Shown in pieces: positions 34,577-41,586 of a stretch of DNA of 42,239 nt. A program made the translations under genes and the position numbers. The stretch comes from Bacteroidales bacterium (GTDB taxonomy: Bacteria > Bacteroidota > Bacteroidia > Bacteroidales > F082), in NCBI GenBank assembly GCA_024400425.1, contig JAKSMV010000027.1:1-42239 (forward strand), given 5' to 3'. Position 1 is the stretch's first letter, and each line of letters starts with the position of its first letter. Under the pieces are notes generated by a model. The model saw nothing but the letters and a program-made list of their open reading frames with translations, was not told where the DNA came from and searched no databases.

Positions 34577-35171
34577 TGTTATTTGCCACATTGGGAAAAG
34601 ACTTGCATTCTTGTGTCTCTTGAAAAGCTATCGTGACGACATACTGCTTTCCGCGGTTCACTTGCGTTTCCAGCCGATAGCCTTTGCCATCGAGGACGGT
34701 GTGCAAGTCATCGACGATTCCGGTGCCGCGTAGTTTCAGCACGGCTTCCTTCATGGTCCAGAAACGGATGAAGTCTTCGGTGCTGTGGATTTGTGCGGCT
34801 TCCGTTTCGTTCATGGTCTTTTGTACCAAGGCTGGAGTAGGTTCGCGAAAGCTCTCTATGTCGATGCCGATGGGCTTGTCGTCAACGACAACGGCGAGGC
34901 CGTTCTTGCAATGGCTGATGTTGAAATGGATGTCGGGATAATGCAGCAACGATGGTTTTCCATGCTCGTTGTGCTGAAACTCGAAGTTGGTGACGCCCAT
35001 GCTTTTGAGCATCTCGACCAGCATTAGCCAGGTCTTGAGGTGCTCGAATCGGCCGGCAAGGTGCTTGAAGCGGAGTGCCTCTGAGCGTTTCGGCTCACCG
35101 ACGATGTTGAGCATCCTTTCTACCTCAGTTTCTGTAACTTGGGTCATGTCGTCGAAGATGGAAAGCATCAT
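34545..35171 (-). CDS. 4'-Phosphopantetheinyl transferase (Sfp/AcpT type)
   Basis: 208 residues from the ATG at 35171, since the promoter at 35196 lies inside any longer reading. Family motifs in order are GKPSLLHYPDIHFNISHC, PIGIDIESF (Mg-binding Asp and Glu) and IRFWTMKEAVLKLRGTGI (WxxKEA). It moves phosphopantetheine from CoA to a carrier protein Ser. Without a nearby synthase, its target may be the fatty-acid ACP. The final dozen residues (NNNRYTRPSGSV) are encoded by an intergenic-type repeat and are probably not part of the fold. Confidence 0.9.
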   Translation of the reverse strand: MMLSIFDDMTQVTETEVERMLNIVGEPKRSEALRFKHLAGRFEHLKTWLMLVEMLKSMGVTNFEFQHNEHGKPSLLHYPDIHFNISHCKNGLAVVVDDKPIGIDIESFREPTPALVQKTMNETEAAQIHSTEDFIRFWTMKEAVLKLRGTGIVDDLHTVLDGKGYRLETQVNRGKQYVVTIAFQETQECKSFPNVANNNRYTRPSGSV

Positions 35172-35195
35172 GGTCTTGAAGGTTGAATTGCTTGG

Positions 35196-35203
35196 CAAAG
35201 GTA
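35196..35203 (-). promoter_or_regulatory. -7 box TACCTTTG for the phosphopantetheinyl transferase
   Basis: TACCTTTGCC on the minus strand, 24 bases upstream of the ATG at 35171. It decides the start. Confidence 0.7.
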
Positions 35204-35275
35204 GTGCTTTATTTCGTTTCGTGGAAATTATTCTTCGGAACTGCATTCTTTGTCGGTTTTAGGCAAGAAAATCCA

Positions 35276-35283
35276 TATTTTTG
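35276..35283 (+). promoter_or_regulatory. -7 box TATTTTTG for the T9SS cargo pair
   Basis: TATTTTTGC, 35 bases before the ATG at 35319. A possible -33 TTTG (35249-35252) is 23 bases away, slightly too far. Confidence 0.65.
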
Positions 35284-35318
35284 CAAGCTAATATTGAATC
35301 ACAAAAAAAGAAATTATA

Positions 35319-36296
35319 ATGAGAAAAGTATTTTTATCCTTGGTTTTATCGGTCCTCGCTTTTGTTGGCGTGGCCAATGCACAAGTCAATCCGTTCAGCA
35401 CTTCATCGGGTTACCTTTTCAGCACCAATTATGATTGGACGACAATCCATTACGGTCTTTGCCGTTTCACCAATGGATTTTCAAACATCGAGTATCTTAG
35501 TTCCGCCGATGGATTCTTTGGCGGTTCGGCTGCTGTTGGCGGCGTAATGTATGGCACCAACGACCAGATGTTTTTCTACAAGTTCGATCTGACCGACGGT
35601 TCCATCCTACAAAAGAAATCGACCAACCACTATTGGTACGACATGGCCTACGACTACACGACGGAAACCATGTATTGCATCCAGGAGAACGGTTTCGGAA
35701 AAATCGACTTGGAAACGGGCCATTCCACGACGATTTGCACCTATTCCAGCTTCTATTTTTGGGCGATTGCCTGCACCAGCGAAGGCACACTTTATGCCAT
35801 CGACAGGGACGGCTATCTTTACCAGATTGTGAACAAGGAAACGGGCGACGTCTATTGCATCGGCAACACAGGCTTGGCTTCGCAGTATCTTTGCTGCGCC
35901 GCCATCGACCCGAATACCGACATCATGTATTTCCAATATTGTACCAATACGTGCGATAAGCTCTATTCAATCGATTTGGAAACGGCTCAAGCCACATTCA
36001 TCTGCGACTGCGATGAACTTTCGGGCCTGACTTTCGATTTCGAATATGATGCCGTGAGCGAAAACGAAATGAATGTCAATGTCTATCCAAATCCAGCCGC
36101 TGATTATCTGACTATCAATGCCGAAAACATCAGCCATGTCACTGTTATCAACACTTTGGGACAGGTCGTCAGCGACATGAAGACCGAAGGCAACGAAGTG
36201 CGCGTAGATGTGTCGCAACTGCCAGCAGGCAATTATTTCGTGAAGGTCAGGACGGAAGGGAAGATCAGGACACAGAAGATTGTTGTGGCGAGATAA
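35319..36296 (+). CDS. T9SS cargo protein, predicted beta-propeller
   Basis: 325 residues. A signal peptide ends near ANAQ22. The mature part has regularly spaced, similar strand groups (MYGTNDQMFFYKFDLTDG, MYCIQENGFGKIDLETG, LYAIDRDGYLYQIVNKETG, MYFQYCTNTCDKLYSIDLET), a repeat pattern like beta-propeller blades. From about residue 250 (NVNVYPNPAADYLTINAE) to GNYFVKVRTEGKIRTQKIVVA it is a type A T9SS sorting domain. The function of the propeller part is unknown; it has no catalytic motif I recognise. It is 32 bases upstream of another T9SS cargo gene, which has no promoter of its own. Confidence 0.85.
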   Translation: MRKVFLSLVLSVLAFVGVANAQVNPFSTSSGYLFSTNYDWTTIHYGLCRFTNGFSNIEYLSSADGFFGGSAAVGGVMYGTNDQMFFYKFDLTDGSILQKKSTNHYWYDMAYDYTTETMYCIQENGFGKIDLETGHSTTICTYSSFYFWAIACTSEGTLYAIDRDGYLYQIVNKETGDVYCIGNTGLASQYLCCAAIDPNTDIMYFQYCTNTCDKLYSIDLETAQATFICDCDELSGLTFDFEYDAVSENEMNVNVYPNPAADYLTINAENISHVTVINTLGQVVSDMKTEGNEVRVDVSQLPAGNYFVKVRTEGKIRTQKIVVAR

Positions 36297-36328
36297 ACTT
36301 TTTTGATAACCAATTAAACTTCAATACA

Positions 36329-37195
36329 ATGAAAAAGTCTTTAGTTTTAGCCATGCTCGCCTTTATGGGCTTGAGCCAGATGAATGCACAGAACTTCGCG
36401 GATGGCAATACGTTACTTAATGCGCCAAACCGTGGAATAGCTTATACTTTCGATTTCGAAGGAGAGGCTACCCTCACCGGTTGGACCACCATCGATGCCG
36501 ATGGCGACGGATTCAATTGGTTCAATGGACGTCAGCTGGGCACCGAAATGGGTCATAATGAAACCGATGGCTGGGCTTGCTCTGAGTCCTATCAATATCC
36601 ACATGTCTTGACGCCAGACAATTATCTCGTCTCGCGCCAGTTTTTGGCCAGCGCCGATGCCAGCATCAGCTTCTGGGCTTGCTCGCACGACGAAATCTAT
36701 CCTGAAGAACATTTTGGCGTTGCCGTTTCCACTTCGGGAAATACCAATCCAGCCGATTTCACCCTCATCAAGGAATGGACTATCCCGAATAACTGGAACA
36801 AGGGACAAAGCGAATGGATTGAATATAGCGTCGATTTGAGCCAGTATGCTGGACAGCTGATTTACATCGCAATCCGCCATTTCAACTGCACCGACCAATA
36901 CAAGCTGGATGTGGACGATGTCACCATCATTGCCGATGAAGAAGGATTGGCAGTTGAAGAAAGCATGATTGATGCTTGCATCGCACCGAACCCAACGCAA
37001 GGTCAGGTGACCGTCAATGCTGAAGGCATGAAGCAAATCACCGTTTTCAATACGCTGGGACAAAAGGTCTATGACCAAGCCGTTTTTGCCGACCAAGTGA
37101 CGATGGATTTGAGCCGATATGAAGCAGGCGTCTATTTCGTGCGCATTGAGACTGAAACTGGCTGTGCTACGCAGCGTGTGGTGGTCGGTGAATGA
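36329..37195 (+). CDS. T9SS cargo protein with choice-of-anchor J / cleaved adhesin domain
   Basis: 288 residues. A signal peptide ends near MNAQ. Residues 35-205 resemble the cleaved-adhesin/choice-of-anchor J jelly-roll: TFDFEGEATLTGWTTIDADGD, then DNYLVSRQF, ASISFWACSHD and LDVDDVTI, as in the haemagglutinin parts of gingipains. The C-terminus (IAPNPTQGQVTVNAEG, then VYFVRIETETGCATQRVVV) is a type A T9SS sorting domain. An adhesive surface role is likely from the domain type. It is second in a two-gene unit that ends at a strong terminator. Confidence 0.86.
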   Translation: MKKSLVLAMLAFMGLSQMNAQNFADGNTLLNAPNRGIAYTFDFEGEATLTGWTTIDADGDGFNWFNGRQLGTEMGHNETDGWACSESYQYPHVLTPDNYLVSRQFLASADASISFWACSHDEIYPEEHFGVAVSTSGNTNPADFTLIKEWTIPNNWNKGQSEWIEYSVDLSQYAGQLIYIAIRHFNCTDQYKLDVDDVTIIADEEGLAVEESMIDACIAPNPTQGQVTVNAEGMKQITVFNTLGQKVYDQAVFADQVTMDLSRYEAGVYFVRIETETGCATQRVVVGE

Positions 37196-37243
37196 TCCAT
37201 TTGTGCAAAAGATACGCATGTCATAAAAACTATTGAAACTTTT

Positions 37244-37270
37244 AAGGTATGCCCCGATTGGGCATACCTT
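37244..37270 (+). terminator. Terminator of the T9SS cargo pair; merges with the WYL promoter
   Basis: AAGGTATGCCC (37244-37254) and GGGCATACCTT (37260-37270) form an 11-bp perfect stem, followed by TATTTTTATC. The T run runs directly into the -7 box at 37277. Confidence 0.8.
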
Positions 37271-37276
37271 TATTTT

Positions 37277-37284
37277 TATCTTTG
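37277..37284 (+). promoter_or_regulatory. -7 box TATCTTTG for the WYL gene
   Basis: TATCTTTGC ends only 8 bases before the first ATG at 37293, so initiation would leave almost no leader there. The ATG at 37305 or 37320 may be used instead. Confidence 0.65.
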
Positions 37285-37292
37285 CAGCGTAA

Positions 37293-38213
37293 ATGCAAAA
37301 TGTCATGGCGCGGAATCAGATGTATAAATATGTGTGGCTGGTGAAGACCATCTACGATGCAAAGCGGATCAGCTTTGAGGAAATCAATTGGAAATGGCTT
37401 GACAGCGATTTGAGCGAAGGCTTGGAGATTCCTTTACGCACTTTCCACAAATGGCGTGCGGCTGCGGAGGAAATTTTCGGAATCAACATTGAGTGCGACC
37501 GTAAGGACGGCTACCGCTATTACATTGAGAACCGCGAAGACATCAAGGGCAACAGCATCCAGAACTGGATGATTGACACCGTTTCGGTGAGTAACATGCT
37601 TGTGGAGAATATCGGATTGAAAGACAGGATTTTGCTGGAAAATGTCCCGTCGGGCAATGTGTATCTTTCCTCAATTTTGTCGGCGATGAAGTCAAGCAAG
37701 ACCATCGAATTTGTGCATCAGAGTTATTGGAAGCCGAAGTCGTCGGTTTATGCCATCGACCCGTATTGCGTGAAGATTTTCCGTCAGCGCTGGTATGTGG
37801 TAGGTTTCAGCCATTCGCATGGCGAAATCCGCATTTTTGCCTTGGACCGCATTCGTGAAGTGAAGATTTTGGACGCGACATTTGTCTATCCTAAAGATTT
37901 CTGTCCCGAGGTGTTTTTCGACAGCAGTTTTGGCGTCATCGTGATGAAAGACATGAAAATAGAAGATGTGAGGCTGAAAGTCAGTGCTTTGCAAGCCAAT
38001 TATCTGCGCTCTTTGCCTTTGCATGAATCGCAAGTTGAAACGGAACGCAATGAAGATTATAGTATTTTTGCAATGCAAATCCGCCCGACATGGGATTTTC
38101 AGCAGGAAATCCTGCGCAATGCCGACGAAATGGAAGTGTTGGAACCGCTTTGGTTGCGCAAGGAAATAGCGGAAATCGTGAAACGGATGTGGAATAAATA
38201 TGAGGAAGATTGA
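37293..38213 (+). CDS. WYL-domain transcriptional regulator
   Basis: 306 residues from the first ATG (302 from 37305, 297 from 37320). The N-terminal 80 residues look like a winged-helix DNA-binding part (MYKYVWLVKTIYDAKRISFEEI, then IPLRTFHKWRAAAEEIFGI). The WYL domain follows: IDPYCVKIFRQRWYVVGF and RIFALDRIREVKI. WYL proteins bind small ligands or nucleic acid and often control stress or defence genes. It stands alone, between two similar hairpins (37244-37270 and 38289-38313). The ligand and targets are unknown. Confidence 0.87.
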   Translation: MQNVMARNQMYKYVWLVKTIYDAKRISFEEINWKWLDSDLSEGLEIPLRTFHKWRAAAEEIFGINIECDRKDGYRYYIENREDIKGNSIQNWMIDTVSVSNMLVENIGLKDRILLENVPSGNVYLSSILSAMKSSKTIEFVHQSYWKPKSSVYAIDPYCVKIFRQRWYVVGFSHSHGEIRIFALDRIREVKILDATFVYPKDFCPEVFFDSSFGVIVMKDMKIEDVRLKVSALQANYLRSLPLHESQVETERNEDYSIFAMQIRPTWDFQQEILRNADEMEVLEPLWLRKEIAEIVKRMWNKYEED

Positions 38214-38288
38214 AGCTGATGCGGAGGCTTGCGCGGCGATAGCTTTGAAGATATTGTGAATTTCGAAGAAATAACGCTTTTTTTACGG

Positions 38289-38313
38289 AGGTGTGCCCTC
38301 ATTAGGCGCACCT
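38289..38313 (+). terminator. Terminator of the WYL gene
   Basis: AGGTGTGCC (38289-38297) and GGCGCACCT (38305-38313) pair, with one G-U, followed by TCGTTTTTATTTTG. The sequence closely resembles the hairpin at 37244-37270, including the downstream TTTTTAT. Confidence 0.7.
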
Positions 38314-38406
38314 TCGTTTTTATTTTGTGCCCGAAATAAAACTTCGCTACGATGATACTGGGATGCAATTATTTTTTAGCGGCACATGTGAAAACGGAAA
38401 TTTTTC

Positions 38407-38414
38407 TATATTTG
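38407..38414 (+). promoter_or_regulatory. -7 box TATATTTG at the head of an unassigned transcript
   Basis: TATATTTGC with no gene until 38704. A hairpin terminator at 38848-38883 closes the unit. Confidence 0.6.
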
Positions 38415-38703
38415 CAGCCGTTTTATGGAAATAGCGACAGCTATTGTGGTTCTGTAGAAAGAAATCGCCAATTTTTGAGACAGGAACTGCAATGGGTTTA
38501 CGCCAGTTTTAGGCGTACTCTACCTTGTATTTCAGTGTCTCGTGGCGTTTGGCGATGCCTTTTCTACCTGAAACGGGGAAGGGTACGCTATATCCGTATG
38601 TGAAGGTCTTAAAAATCAATGCAATAAAACGCGGTTCCGAAAAGCGTACAACAGAGTAGGAAATAACAGAAGTTGCGCCCGACACGGATTTAGGGCTGGA
38701 ATC
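38415..38703 (+). ncRNA. Possible non-coding or leader RNA, about 290 bases
   Basis: Between a good -7 box and a 45-residue ORF lie about 290 bases with no uninterrupted reading frame of convincing composition. The base composition is less A/T-rich than neighbouring spacers. It could be a structured leader, a free RNA, or decayed coding DNA. No match to tmRNA, RNase P, 6S or SRP RNA could be seen by eye. Confidence 0.3.
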
Positions 38704-38841
38704 ATGTTTACTTTAAATTTTCCAAATGGCAATGTCCAAACTTACAGCAGTTGGAGTGATTTATTAAAAGCCGCTCGTCTGCTCGGTGGTGATGCCGTAC
38801 AAGTAAGCGGTAATACTTACGCTTTTGTGCCTAAAAAGTAA
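38704..38841 (+). CDS. Small ORF (45 aa) of unknown function
   Basis: ATG at 38704, TAA at 38839-38841. The product begins MFTLNFPNGNVQTYSSW, has a helical SDLLKAARLLGG, then a short strand SGNTYAFVPKK. It has no signal peptide, and I do not recognise a family. It lies at the end of a unit with its own -7 box and terminator. The regular strand-helix-strand pattern and the adjacent terminator support a real gene, but it is short. Confidence 0.5.
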   Translation: MFTLNFPNGNVQTYSSWSDLLKAARLLGGDAVQVSGNTYAFVPKK

Positions 38842-38847
38842 GTGGCA

Positions 38848-38883
38848 AGCAAGGGAAGAGTGCTTTGGCGCTCTTCCCTTGAA
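38848..38883 (+). terminator. Strong hairpin terminator of the small-ORF transcript
   Basis: AAGGGAAGAGTGC (38851-38863) and GCGCTCTTCCCTT (38868-38880) form a 13-bp stem with one G-U pair and a TTTG loop, 9 bases after the stop of the 45-residue ORF. The T run after it is weak. Confidence 0.75.
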
Positions 38884-38977
38884 ATTATAGTAATTCTCAA
38901 AATGATACAGAGAAATGCGGATTTGAGGAGTGCCACTTTTTATGATAAAAATGTTTTGCGCTCTGCGTTTTTATTTG

Positions 38978-38985
38978 TAGTTTTG
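38978..38985 (+). promoter_or_regulatory. -7 box TAGTTTTG (-33 TTTG at 38955-38958)
   Basis: A well-spaced pair (19 bases) 161 bases upstream of the orphan gene at 39147. The intervening leader contains three imperfect TAATAATTGTTT repeats (about 39111-39138) and no ORF I can support. Confidence 0.65.
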
Positions 38986-39146
38986 CATTGTTATTTCAAT
39001 CTGAAGCAGAAAGGATGAATTCTTCGCTATAGATTGGGATATGAAAAATGGTATGTGACAGTTACGCCGTCGTTGTAGATGTTGAAAATTGAAAATGTAT
39101 TATAGATTGTGTAATAATTGTTTAATAATTGTTTAATGTTTAGGTT

Positions 39147-39872
39147 ATGATAGAATATAATAACCAATTATCTATATTGTTTGAAATTTGGAAAAACAGA
39201 CGGGGTTATTCGGAGTACACATTCGTCAATGATGGGCTTATGCGTTCTCAAGAAAATGTTGATGAGCTTTGGCATAAATCCAAACGAAAAATTGCTTTTT
39301 TGATGAAGGATAAATCCGATGGTTCTTGCGATGATGTAAGGGATTGGCTGAAAGACAATGACAATCAAAATAACCAGATGAATCGTCGAATGGGGAACAC
39401 GTTGTTCCGAAATATTGGCAATATCCTTTATGGACTCTATCATGATGAATGTGATTATAATAATGTAGTTGATAATGAACAAGTTGTTGTGGATTTGTTG
39501 TCGGTTCCATTTGCATACATTGAATGCAAAAAAGAGGCGGGACATGGGAATCTTAAGTCGTCTGTTCTTCAAGAATATTTGAGAAATGATAGGGATTTTT
39601 TACAAATGGAATTAGCCATTCTCAAACCCAATATGATAGTATGCTCTGGTTGGCCAATTAATATTTTTGTTAAAGAAATGTATCCTCAAGAGGAGTTGTA
39701 TGTTATGAGTAACAATTTATCTTATCATCCCCAATCAAATACGGTTATTCTATTAGGATACCATCCGACAGCATGGAATATTCCTCAGAAGGGGCACTTT
39801 TATGGTGTTATGTCTCACTATGAAAAATTCCTTCAAACAGATTACGGTCGTCAATTTCTTGATCGCTTATAA
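39147..39872 (+). CDS. AT-rich orphan protein, remote uracil-glycosylase-like look
   Basis: 241 residues. It has no signal peptide or membrane helix. It is strongly AT-rich compared with its neighbours, suggesting transfer. KIAFLMKDKSDG, LLSVPFAYIECKKEAGHGN, ILKPNMIVCSGWPI and VILLGYHPTAWN give a strand-loop layout that recalls the uracil-DNA-glycosylase superfamily (a hydrophobic strand ending in CSG, then an HP motif), but the catalytic motif is not clear. Treat the function as unknown. It stands alone with its own promoter and a possible hairpin downstream. Confidence 0.75.
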   Translation: MIEYNNQLSILFEIWKNRRGYSEYTFVNDGLMRSQENVDELWHKSKRKIAFLMKDKSDGSCDDVRDWLKDNDNQNNQMNRRMGNTLFRNIGNILYGLYHDECDYNNVVDNEQVVVDLLSVPFAYIECKKEAGHGNLKSSVLQEYLRNDRDFLQMELAILKPNMIVCSGWPINIFVKEMYPQEELYVMSNNLSYHPQSNTVILLGYHPTAWNIPQKGHFYGVMSHYEKFLQTDYGRQFLDRL

Positions 39873-39961
39873 TGAAGAGCATTTTAAGTGTTAAGAAGTT
39901 TTATGGTCAATATTTCCCAATCTGCCCTAACCAAGCGACCTGCATTTTTTCTGAATCATAC

Positions 39962-40001
39962 TTCCGCCGTATGTGGTAAAAAAAACATAGTTGCGGCGGA
40001 A
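39962..40001. terminator. Hairpin downstream of the orphan gene
   Basis: TTCCGCCG (39962-39969) pairs with CGGCGGAA (39994-40001), with an inner TATG/CATA. It lies about 90 bases after the stop at 39872, and its loop contains an A run. Weak support as a terminator. Confidence 0.4.
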
Positions 40002-40029
40002 TAATAATTGCAATTTCAGAAATAAAACT

Positions 40030-40037
40030 TACCTTTG
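40030..40037 (+). promoter_or_regulatory. -7 box TACCTTTG for the small-ORF/esterase operon
   Basis: TACCTTTG with a TTG at 40008-40010, 19 bases upstream. 21 bases before the ATG at 40059. Confidence 0.6.
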
Positions 40038-40058
40038 TAAGTTGAAAAAGAGAATATT

Positions 40059-40187
40059 ATGTCAGATAAAAAAGAAATCAAGGCTTGCATAGCCTGCCTT
40101 GAAACCAATCCGAAAATTGAATACAAGCCGTATCCTTGCTATGGTGAGTTGCTGCGGCTTTTGAAGCGGCTGTTGGAGATTGCGTGA
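40059..40187 (+). CDS. Small ORF (42 aa), cysteine-containing
   Basis: ATG at 40059, TGA at 40185-40187. The product begins MSDKKEIKACIACLETN (CIAC), then IEYKPYPCYGE and a basic helix LLRLLKRLLEIA. The three Cys residues could bind a metal, but that is speculation. The stop is one base before the ATG of the esterase gene, and the -7 box is 21 bases upstream, so the context supports translation. I do not recognise a family. Confidence 0.55.
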   Translation: MSDKKEIKACIACLETNPKIEYKPYPCYGELLRLLKRLLEIA

Positions 40188-40188
40188 T

Positions 40189-40851
40189 ATGGATTTCTCT
40201 TTCATAAAAACACAGAATGCCGACAAGGTCTGCTATTTGATTCTGCCCGAAGGCGTATCGAAGGATTTGAACGTTGACTTGCAGGAACTTGCAGAGCGTT
40301 TTTTACTTACATTCGTCATGGTTGAAGGCATTGATTGGAACGATGACCTGACACCTTGGCCGGCACTGGGCGTGTTCAAAAAAACAAAGCCTTTTGGCGG
40401 ACAAGCTTCAGCATTCCTGACGAAATTATGCAACGAAATCGTGCCGAAAGCGGAAGGTGAATTGGGTTTGACAAATCCGCAAAGGACCTTAATGGGCGTG
40501 TCGCTCTCGGGACTTTTTGCGGTGTGGGCGGCTCTCAATACCGATGTCTTTCAAAATGTTATCAGTATTTCCGGTTCATTGTGGTATGATGGTTTTGCCG
40601 AATGGGTGAAGACGAGCGAAATTTCTCCGAAAGTGGAAAACATTTGCCTTCTGTTGGGCGAGAAGGAGAAAAACGCCAAGGAAAAACGGATGGCGACGGT
40701 GGAGGAGAAGACCTCGGAAATCGCAGCCATACTAAAGGAAAAGTGTCAAGGCAAAGTTGTTTTCGAACTGGTGGAAGGCACGCATTTTTCGCCCATCGTG
40801 CCGCGAATGATTGTTGGGATAAAAAAGGTGATTGGTCAAAACATTGAATAA
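40189..40851 (+). CDS. Putative alpha/beta-fold esterase
   Basis: 220 residues from the ATG at 40189 (an in-frame TTG at 40180 lies inside the upstream small ORF). GVSLSGLFA at 103-111 holds the nucleophile Ser105 (GxSxSG), FQNVISISGSLWYDGF follows, and GTHFSPIVPRM near 200 supplies a His. That is the putative esterase family related to ferri-bacillibactin esterases and esterase D. No signal peptide, so it acts in the cytoplasm. It is shorter than most relatives, which have a longer N-terminus. It is followed after 45 bases by a membrane-protein gene. Confidence 0.82.
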   Translation: MDFSFIKTQNADKVCYLILPEGVSKDLNVDLQELAERFLLTFVMVEGIDWNDDLTPWPALGVFKKTKPFGGQASAFLTKLCNEIVPKAEGELGLTNPQRTLMGVSLSGLFAVWAALNTDVFQNVISISGSLWYDGFAEWVKTSEISPKVENICLLLGEKEKNAKEKRMATVEEKTSEIAAILKEKCQGKVVFELVEGTHFSPIVPRMIVGIKKVIGQNIE

Positions 40852-40896
40852 TAAATTGCAACAAATACCGTTTGAAAAGCAATTTGCCAGTTGATT

Positions 40897-41586
40897 ATGA
40901 ATATGCTCAAAAAACCGAGGCTTGTAAGTCTTGCGGTTTCCCTATTAGGAGCCGTTTTTATCATTGTATCTTTGCAACTTCCTCGTCCTTCCATTGTTGA
41001 TGGTGAAGATACAACCATTGGCTTATGGACTCGTCTTTTGGATTTTGGGAATGGTTTGGTCTCTTTTTCTCTGACAATGTTGCTGTTTATGTTTGCCACA
41101 AAAGTCGTTGAGTGGCGTGATTTCCTTTCTGTCAAAGCATTGGAAAAGAAATGGCTGGTGTTGATTTCGTTTTTGTCATCGGCTCTGTTCTTTCCGTCTT
41201 CATTCTTGTATTATTCCGCACGTTCTCTAAGAGGCGACTATCCGCCAAATCATGATACGCTTGCCATTCCTCTTGCATATTCTTTGGCTTTAGGATTGGT
41301 TTTAACGTTTGTCGTGATGGTGCTGGTGTCGCTCGTCAGTCAAAATTGTTTTTTGCCAGCTTCGCTTGGTGTAAAACCTATGGAAAAAACATCAAGACGT
41401 CGTATTGGAAATGTTGTGTTTTGGACACTGACCTCGTTGCTTGTATTGATTTTGGTGTCCTATATTATTGACGGAAGCCAAACTGACATTCCAAGAGTGA
41501 TAGCATATTTGTATGTTATGTTTTCCATTCGCGCAGGCAAGGTCGCTCAAAGAAACAAGGGAATGAATTCGAATGTGACGTTTTAA
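40897..41586 (+). CDS. Unknown inner-membrane protein
   Basis: 229 residues from the ATG at 40897 (ATG at 40903 is also possible; a TTG at 40891 is less likely). Five hydrophobic stretches are visible at about 9-28, 50-68, 80-105, 122-150 and 170-190, separated by short loops, with charged ends. No family recognised. It lies 45 bases after the esterase gene on the same strand and overlaps the opposing phzF gene by 4 bases. Confidence 0.75.
   Translation: MNMLKKPRLVSLAVSLLGAVFIIVSLQLPRPSIVDGEDTTIGLWTRLLDFGNGLVSFSLTMLLFMFATKVVEWRDFLSVKALEKKWLVLISFLSSALFFPSSFLYYSARSLRGDYPPNHDTLAIPLAYSLALGLVLTFVVMVLVSLVSQNCFLPASLGVKPMEKTSRRRIGNVVFWTLTSLLVLILVSYIIDGSQTDIPRVIAYLYVMFSIRAGKVAQRNKGMNSNVTF

Noticed and set aside
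38352..38603. 83-codon open frame in the 38.2-39.1 kb gap
   Set aside because: Its start lies upstream of the -7 box at 38407, so it would not be on the predicted transcript, and the composition is not protein-like.
38415..38703. Diversity-generating element, retron or classic housekeeping RNA
   Set aside because: No reverse transcriptase or paired variable repeat is present, and the conserved sequences of tmRNA, RNase P RNA and SRP RNA were not seen.
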